A DNA stretch of 64,000 nucleotides from the NCBI GenBank assembly GCA_028641055.1, contig CM054062.1, positions 231,574,696 through 231,638,695 on the forward strand. The letters run 5' to 3'. The translations under genes and the position numbers were made by a program. This stretch comes from Alopecurus myosuroides (taxonomy: Eukaryota > Streptophyta > Magnoliopsida > Poales > Poaceae). Every line of letters starts with the position of its first letter. Position 1 is the first letter of the stretch. Positions 58,248-64,000 of the stretch are shown here, one piece after another. Below the pieces are notes generated by a model. That model worked only from the letters and a program-made list of their open reading frames with translations, ran no database searches and was not told the DNA's origin.

Positions 58248-59497
58248 TATAATCCCTTCGGAGCTTGGACAACACCATATAAGTTAAGAATTGAAGTTTA
58301 ACCCCAATCTAGAGCACCGATGCTAAGAGCATCCCTAGCAGAGCCCTTATCCCGCGGAACTGTAAACGAGGAATAGGTCGCGGAAAACTGGTTTTACTGG
58401 TTGAAAACTGTTGCGCCGTATAGCCGTTTTCAACCCGTAAAACCAGCTTTCCGCTATAGCTTTTCATTTTCAGCACATATACATCAATTCAAACATAAAT
58501 ATGGCAGTACAAATATAAATATCAAATGGTTCGAACAATGTTTCCGATTATTACATCAAATAATGTTTTAAATTACACATAAATAAATTCAAATGGTTCA
58601 AATATTACAACAAATATGAGATCAAATAAATATTTCAAATTACACAAGAATGAGATCAAATGAATATCAAATGGTATGTCTAAAGGAATGTTTGGATACG
58701 ATATGGATCTCTAGCAGGTTTCACTCGGCTACCAACATTATCGTAGGACAACTCCAAGTTCAAGCACCTCTCATCTTTGATGATCATGTTGCGCAGAATG
58801 ACATAACATGTCATTATGTTTATGTGGTTTTTTTTGTCCCAGAAACGAGCTGGACCTCGAACAATGGCAAATCTAGATTGCAATACAAAGACTCTCTCAA
58901 TGTCCTTTCGGCAAGTCTTTTGTTTCTTTGCAAACTTATATTATTTCCTATTGTTGGGTTTTGATATGAGCCAGCACTGTCAGTACCATGGCTGGTGCGT
59001 CCGGAGCGATCCATTCTCGACTGTGCAACTCCGGTGGAAAGAGTTATCGCAAGCAGGGAAGTCTTTCTCCGGCATCTCAGATAAGGTTGTGGACATCAAC
59101 TAGCTCGGCGGTGTTGCGGGCGCACTGTTGTAATGGCATGACATGTCGTTGTTAGAACCTCCATGGAGGAGTTTTTCAACGTCTAGGTCTGACTGCCGCT
59201 GGATTAATAGACTGTTCATGTGAGGCCCCTCTCAAGGTTCGCCGCTGCATATTATCTCTACACAGGACCAAGTGGTTCGTCCCCGCTTCCAGGCATGATG
59301 GCGGTGACGCCGACCTTCAGCTTGGCAGTGGAGAAAGAGAAGGACTAGATTGCTTTTTTCAATCTTTCAGTGAGATGTGTTCTACAAATATTAGGGACCT
59401 ATATCCATTTTTTTATCTTATTGGGTCATTTACAAAATCATTTACATCCATTTTCTGGAATTAATGTGATGTTTCCAACACCTTCGGGGCGCTCCTT
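58248..59497 (-). mobile_element. PIF/Harbinger element remnant, copy 3
   Basis: Direct-orientation copy of the Harbinger segments at 9357 and 12090, ending at the same GGGGCGCTCCTTGTTAAAA string. It lies just right of the Copia-1 target duplication. Confidence 0.6.
58680..58936 (-). pseudogene. Harbinger transposase C-terminal fragment, copy 3
   Basis: The minus strand reads KDIERVFVLQSRFAIVRG, PARFWDKK, then IMTCYVILRNMIIKDER and SRVKPARDPYRIQTFL before a stop at 58680. Unlike copies 1 and 2 it keeps the acidic Glu of the KDxER motif. It still lacks the first two catalytic Asp blocks. Confidence 0.78.
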
Positions 59498-59643
59498 GTT
59501 AAAAAAAAAAGACCAGGGCCTCCATCCTTAAGTCTTATAGACATAGTCTGCCACGTCAAAGTCCTCATTGGCACGTGCGGGACCCATACATCATATGTGC
59601 AGTTAAATGGTTTAATCGGGTTATTTGTGTTCTATGCAACATA

Positions 59644-59782
59644 TGTACTCAAAAGTCGTAGGTTCGTGCAACTTACCTCAATAGTTGTAGTTCCTTGCAA
59701 CAAACACCCCAATTGATGTACTCAAAAGTCGTAGGTTTATGCAACTTAATAGTTGTAGTTCCTTGCGACAACACCCCAATTG
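59644..59782 (+). repeat. Two-copy tandem repeat of about 70 bp
   Basis: TGTACTCAAAAGTCGTAGGT starts both copies (59644 and 59717). Each continues with GCAACTTA, ATAGTTGTAGTTCCTTGC and CACCCCAATTG. The second copy is a few bases shorter. Confidence 0.8.
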
Positions 59783-59856
59783 CTGGAGGTTTGTGCAATT
59801 TCCTCCCTATATAGCCGCCAATTTCTTTGTTACTCCGCCTACTCCACCTTTTCTGT

Positions 59857-60084
59857 TTACTCCCTTTGTACCCGCATGACGTCTTAGTTCTCCGTGCACT
59901 AACTTTTAACCATAAATTTGACCAATAATACATGAGAATTATGTCAAATAATTATACCGCTAGAAACTTTATTTGAATATGAATCGTACAATATAATTTT
60001 TTATAGCACATAAGAAACGTTTAATTGATCAAATTGATGACTAAAACTGGACAAGGATGCCACATAAATATGGACGGAGAGTAT
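59857..60084. mobile_element. Stowaway/Mariner-like MITE (degenerate)
   Basis: TACTCCCTTTGTACCC at the left and ATGGACGGAGAGTA at the right are inverted relatives of the CTCCCTCCGTCC Stowaway end, with TA at both borders. AT-rich core with TTTGACCAATAAT-like text common in grass Mariner MITEs. Confidence 0.65.
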
Positions 60085-60994
60085 CATTTTATTTAGACAT
60101 GGGAATTTGTCGTGTGGCGCACTAGTATGTAGATATGGGTATCCCTCCGCGTTAGGAAGGGTACGCTACGAATGATTACACTATATATATTCCCTCTATC
60201 CCAAGAGAACTGAAGTGTTTGGGTTGTGTTACATCAAACAATTTTAAGTTGAGAGAATTTCTTATTTGGCCCTTATTTAAAATTTTGTTCCCTATTTGGC
60301 CCTAAAAAAATATTCCATATTTGACACTTTAACTTCATTTTCTTCCTAACATGGCCCTATAGTGCATTCTAAACACAAATAAGGATATAAAAAGACTCTT
60401 TTGCCTCTGATGAATTTTTGTACCAAAATTTATAATCTGTTTGGATGTTTGATTTGAGGCTTAACATTGGGTATTCGCAATATTCAGGCCCGAATACCCC
60501 GAATATCTTTATTTGGTTGCGCTAGCCATTCGGTCGTGGCTTTCGGGCTCAATATCGAGCGACCCAGCGCGGAGGCAAAACTGCTCGCAGACCAATCTCG
60601 AGCTCTTTCCCTCGACATGCCTCGGCATTCGCAAACGAGTAAGTTCCATACCTCAGTTCAGAAGAGAGAAGCGAGATTCACTTTCACCAATGCCTCCACT
60701 AGTTTGATGCATGCGGTTTAGCAAACTGACCAGACGCCTCGGTTCAGCAAATGTGTACCCCTTGGGCATATGCCATTCATTGAATACAGAGCACACTATC
60801 ACGCGGACAAATAAATAGTACTCAGACTTTCCTCTGTTAGCATGTGCTGATCTGATGTCGTCTCTGGTTATTTCCGTGTTGGATAAATTTTTTCACGACT
60901 ATTTCATGATTTGCTTGTTGTCAAGATTAAAACAAAGTTTTTTTTGAACTTCAGACTAAAACAAAGTTGTGTCCGTTGGTTACATTTTCAGGCA

Positions 60995-61125
60995 ATTTTC
61001 CATGTTTTTTTCTTTTCGATAAAAGGGAGCTTTTATTACTTAATGTAACTATTACACCCACCCTCTGCATATTTTCCATGTTTATTGGAAGTTTTTTTTT
61101 TTTGAGGCAATGTTTATTGGAAGTT
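60995..61125 (-). mobile_element. Two minute retroposon insertions with target duplications
   Basis: 61008-61070 (63 bp, T-rich then CGATAAAAGGGAGCTTTTATT) is flanked by ATTTTCCATGTTT at 60995-61007 and 61071-61083. 61094-61109 (poly-T then GAGGCA) is flanked by a 16-bp repeat, 61078-61093 and 61110-61125. Both look like very short 5'-truncated LINE tails on the minus strand. Confidence 0.55.
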
Positions 61126-61395
61126 CAAAGCGAAAGTGACCATTATATGAAATATTTGCTTGTCCTTTTTTACTGTTATACGCATCTCGCATACATGGTC
61201 TATTTTGCTAATTATGTACGTATTTTTGGCGCGAGAAAAATTAAGCATCTAATTAACCAAGTGCTAAGTATATATGTATATGAGCTAGCTATCGATGAGT
61301 TTGTGCCAGCAGCAAGTTCATTGGCGCGTGCGTGCATATCAGGATACCGTAGGCGAAGCCCTCGATGATGTACTCTACAAAATGTGAGTGCAATA

Positions 61396-61396
<1 letters not shown>

Positions 61397-61473
<77 letters not shown>
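61397..61473 (+). repeat. (CA)n(TA)n microsatellite
   Basis: About 18 CA units run into about 20 TA units, inside the MULE. Confidence 0.95.
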
Positions 61474-61475
<2 letters not shown>

Positions 61476-61930
61476 TTTAAAAAAATTATATCATATGGGA
61501 CCTAGAATCTAACTATGCTTATTTTTAACTTCTATTATGAATTTTGGTACAAAAATTTATCAGGGGCAAAAGAATCTTTTACATTTCCATTTGTGTTTAG
61601 AATGCACTATAGGGCCATGTTAGGAAGAAAATGAAGTTAAGGTGTCAAATAGGGAAGAATTTTTTTTAGAGCCAAATAGGGAACAAGATTTTAATGAAGG
61701 GACAAATAAGGAATTCTCTCTTTTAAGTTTGACCAAATTTGTTGGAAAATATATAAACATATACAACACCAATTTAGTTTTGCTATATTCGTCATAAATA
61801 AAATATATTATAATGCTATTAAGATTTGACACTAGCATATTTTTCTGTAACACGGTCAATCATAGTGAAGTGACTTTAAAACTAACATAGAACCTCACTT
61901 ATTTTGGAAGTTTGGAACAAACAGAGAGTA

Positions 61931-62925
61931 TGCAAAAAAAAAAATGGTTCACGAGGCGACAACGATCCAGAATGCATGGGTGTTGTATGTGACTCTGTTT
62001 ATGCAGCTTCAGCTTTGTGTTGAAAATTTTGTTGACATGTTTATTTCCGTTCGGCATTAGAAAATCAGATGTGAATGTCAGGTGACTGATGCATGTAACT
62101 AAAAACAAAACGAGCATAAAAAATAGAGAAGCATACTTAACATAAAAGGAAAATACACATGAAGCGGCCATGGGCAGTTACAATCCAAAAGAAGCAACAC
62201 ACAAGATAAAGTGATGGCTGATAGCCTGATAATATACACTACCCACCATTCAGTTTAACTACTAACATCTGATAATGATTAGATGCAAAATCTACAGCGA
62301 AATCAGCGGTATCAGTCCATATGTCCACAAGATATGTGGCTAAGATAAAATCTCCCCTCTCTTCTCCCTGCCTCTTGCTCCTCCTATCTCTTCTTCTCCC
62401 TGCATTCCTGCTCTGTTTCTCTTCTCTGTTCTGAACTTCCCTATATGTTAATGTTAGTGGCTGGTGCTCTGTTTAAATAGTGATTTAATTTGCACACAGT
62501 TGGCTTTTGTCTATGAAATAGTTACTTGATTTGCTATCGTACAGCCTCGCCATAAAATTATGAATAGGGCTGGTTGCCATAAAACACATTACGCAAAAAA
62601 AACAAGCAGTGGAGAGCTGAAGCTAAATTATAGCATTGTGTCTCCATCATGAAAAAAGAGGTGAAGCTAACTACAGCACTATATCTCTATCAAGAAAAAA
62701 ATCTGCCATAAACACACACAAAAATGTCTTCATGATGTGCAAGAAGTTGGGTCCTACCACTACAAGGGGGCTAAGTATTTGGCATCAATTACCTACAAAA
62801 TCATTATTGCGGATGAGCAACAATGTCTGCCAACTAGTGTTCAACATGGGAGGTGGCTAAATATCTCAAGCTAGAACTGGAATTTTAACCATCTTTGAAA
62901 CCAAGTATAACTACAGTACTATTCA
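61931..62925. other. Intergenic DNA downstream of the second DUF1618 gene
   Basis: No gene recognised. It contains a pyrimidine-rich tract (62350-62430) and an imperfect ~46-bp direct repeat (about 62615-62710, GAAGCTAA...AGCA...ATC...AAAAAA). Homology with the 3' flank of the first DUF1618 gene starts near 62926. Confidence 0.5.
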
Positions 62926-63010
62926 AAAGAAAGCATGTTCAGTTATATACGGAGTAGTTAAAATGACAGCAGTATGCAAGTGGAACTATGCTTTACTACT
63001 GGGTGATCCT

Positions 63011-64000
63011 CTAAACCCTGTGGGTATGCACTGAACTCACTCGCCAAGTGATTTGGAATGAAAAATCCAGTGGGTAATCCGCTCCACTCTGTCGGTACGC
63101 ACTGAACTCGCTGGCGAAGAGTTGGGAAAAAATAGTAAAGTCTGTACTTGCTTGACCGATCTGGACCTCGCTATTCTCCATGTCAACACGAAGCACGTAC
63201 TGCCCTTTCAACTCCCCTCGGTTATTGGCCCCTAGCCTGATATCAGTGATTACTAGGTAGACGACATCGGCTTCATGCATGCTCAGGACAGGGAACGATG
63301 GATGAATCTTTCTCGAAACAGTGGACTGGTAAGTCTCGTTTGCCCAGATGTTCCTAACATGGTACACCTTGCTTTTGTCCCACCCTGAGAGGTCGGACGA
63401 CAGGGTCCAAAGGGTCAGTTCTAGTTCTTCGAACGGCTCTTTCTGAAAGCCATCCATGGTGACGAACTTAATGACGCCGCCAACACAGGCCATGGAACGG
63501 AATACCTCCGCGAACACCTCTTCACAATTGGCATCCAGGATATCATAGGTGATACACCCCTCCGGCAACGAGACGAAACGGAACTTCGGGTCGGAGCCGC
63601 CCCTTTGCACCTCGCTGAGATCACAGACCAGGATGCCTCTGAGCAGATCCACCCAGCAGAGGATAGAGCTCCCAAACGAGAAGCACATGTCAGCGGAGAA
63701 GCACTCGTCGGGCTTGCAAAGCTCAAGGGGCAGACTGCCTGCCTTGGCGACCCATTCTTCGGCGGACGGGTGCCACAGATAGAGCTCCGCTGCGGCAACA
63801 TCAGAGCCTGCTACCCTCACGAGTTCGGCGAGAGTGTAGCCTGCGCCGTCCCCGTCGCACACGACAACAGCTGTGTGACGCCCGATGTTGACGTGGTCGT
63901 CGTCGAAGGGGAGCTGGGGAATCGTGGAGAGGGAATTGTTCCTGGCGTCGTAGATCAGAAAGCATCCTCTTTTATTGCAGCCGGGGCGGTAGTGGCCGGC
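63011..64000 (-). CDS. DUF1618 domain protein, second copy, 5' end beyond the window
   Basis: The frame stays open to the window edge, so the N-terminus is outside. Blocks match the first gene: GCFLIYDARNNSLSTIP near 63930-63970, CDGDGAGYTLAEL near 63830-63860, SSILCWVDLLRGILVCDL near 63620-63675. Identity to 6748-8010 is about 98% by eye, with mostly isolated substitutions. The C-terminus continues past DYPLDFS as QITWRVSSVHTHRV because a one-base difference shifts the frame relative to the first copy. Which end is ancestral is not known. Homology extends about 85 bases downstream of the stop, so the genes arose by a segmental, probably tandem, duplication on the same strand. Function is unknown for the family. 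Confidence 0.85.
   Translation of the reverse strand, partial: AGHYRPGCNKRGCFLIYDARNNSLSTIPQLPFDDDHVNIGRHTAVVVCDGDGAGYTLAELVRVAGSDVAAAELYLWHPSAEEWVAKAGSLPLELCKPDECFSADMCFSFGSSILCWVDLLRGILVCDLSEVQRGGSDPKFRFVSLPEGCITYDILDANCEEVFAEVFRSMACVGGVIKFVTMDGFQKEPFEELELTLWTLSSDLSGWDKSKVYHVRNIWANETYQSTVSRKIHPSFPVLSMHEADVVYLVITDIRLGANNRGELKGQYVLRVDMENSEVQIGQASTDFTIFSQLFASEFSAYRQSGADYPLDFSFQITWRVSSVHTHRV

Larger units (their letters stand above)
60251..61720. mobile_element. MULE with ~187-bp terminal inverted repeats, 1470 bp
   Basis: 60251-60437 and 61534-61720 are inverted copies (starting GAGAGAATT(T/C)CTTATTTG) at roughly 85-90% by eye. A 9-bp direct duplication TTTTAAGTT (60242-60250, 61721-61729) flanks them, the size expected for Mutator-like elements. 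There is no transposase. The interior has a GC-richer block (about 60480-60720), two tiny nested insertions and a microsatellite. Confidence 0.85.
60187..61930. mobile_element. Mariner-type MITE split by a MULE
   Basis: Left end TATTCCCTCTATCCC (60187 on), right end AACAAACAGAGAGTA (to 61930), inverted relatives of the Stowaway consensus. Removing the MULE and one TSD leaves about 265 bp. Confidence 0.6.

Noticed and set aside
61397..61473. Possible regulatory Z-DNA element
   Set aside because: A plain CA/TA microsatellite; no evidence of function.

Overview
This window looks like a transposon-rich interval of a large grass nuclear genome, most likely a pooid relative of wheat, barley, oat or ryegrass. 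The evidence is two DUF1618-type genes (a family expanded in grasses), nested LTR retrotransposons of kinds typical of Triticeae and Poeae, Harbinger, Stowaway/Mariner and Mutator DNA elements, and the absence of any operon-like layout. The species cannot be fixed from the sequence alone. Only the two DUF1618 genes look like host genes, and one of them runs off the right edge.

Layout. 1-480 is AT-rich and featureless. 481-2037 is an LTR-like remnant. 2038-5448 is the 3' part of a Copia element ending in a complete 1,654-bp LTR, abutting the 3' end of a LINE (5449-6624). A DUF1618 gene lies on the minus strand (6748-8010), with a duplicated ~300-bp repeat upstream. 9207-14690 is a tandem duplication, each unit holding a decayed Harbinger copy plus part of a Copia LTR.

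13339-58235 is one gag-only Copia element (here Copia-1) expanded to about 45 kb by insertions. A Ty3/gypsy element (gypsy A, 14971-27011, TSD ATTAA) sits in its 5' LTR. A long-LTR non-coding element in minus orientation (LARD-like, 28967-51821) sits inside its gag. A second Ty3/gypsy element (gypsy B, 33368-45458, TSD AAAAG) sits inside the LARD. A 182-bp Mutator-like MITE lies in the 3' non-coding part of Copia-1. To the right follow a third Harbinger copy, a 70-bp tandem repeat, a Stowaway-like MITE and a second Mariner-type MITE split by a 1,470-bp long-TIR MULE. The last feature is the second DUF1618 gene.

Most notable findings. Both gypsy elements carry, downstream of pol and on the opposite strand, a multi-exon gene with its own TATA box. 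Gypsy A's copy splices conceptually into one uninterrupted frame of 625 codons while the sense gag-pol is broken. Other points worth checking are a TAG at the same protease/RT junction in both gypsy elements, gag frames that start inside the LTR and read through the primer-binding site in both, a tandem TGACGTCA (as-1-like) promoter module in the LARD LTRs, and a 21-bp minisatellite of a PPT-like motif inside pol.
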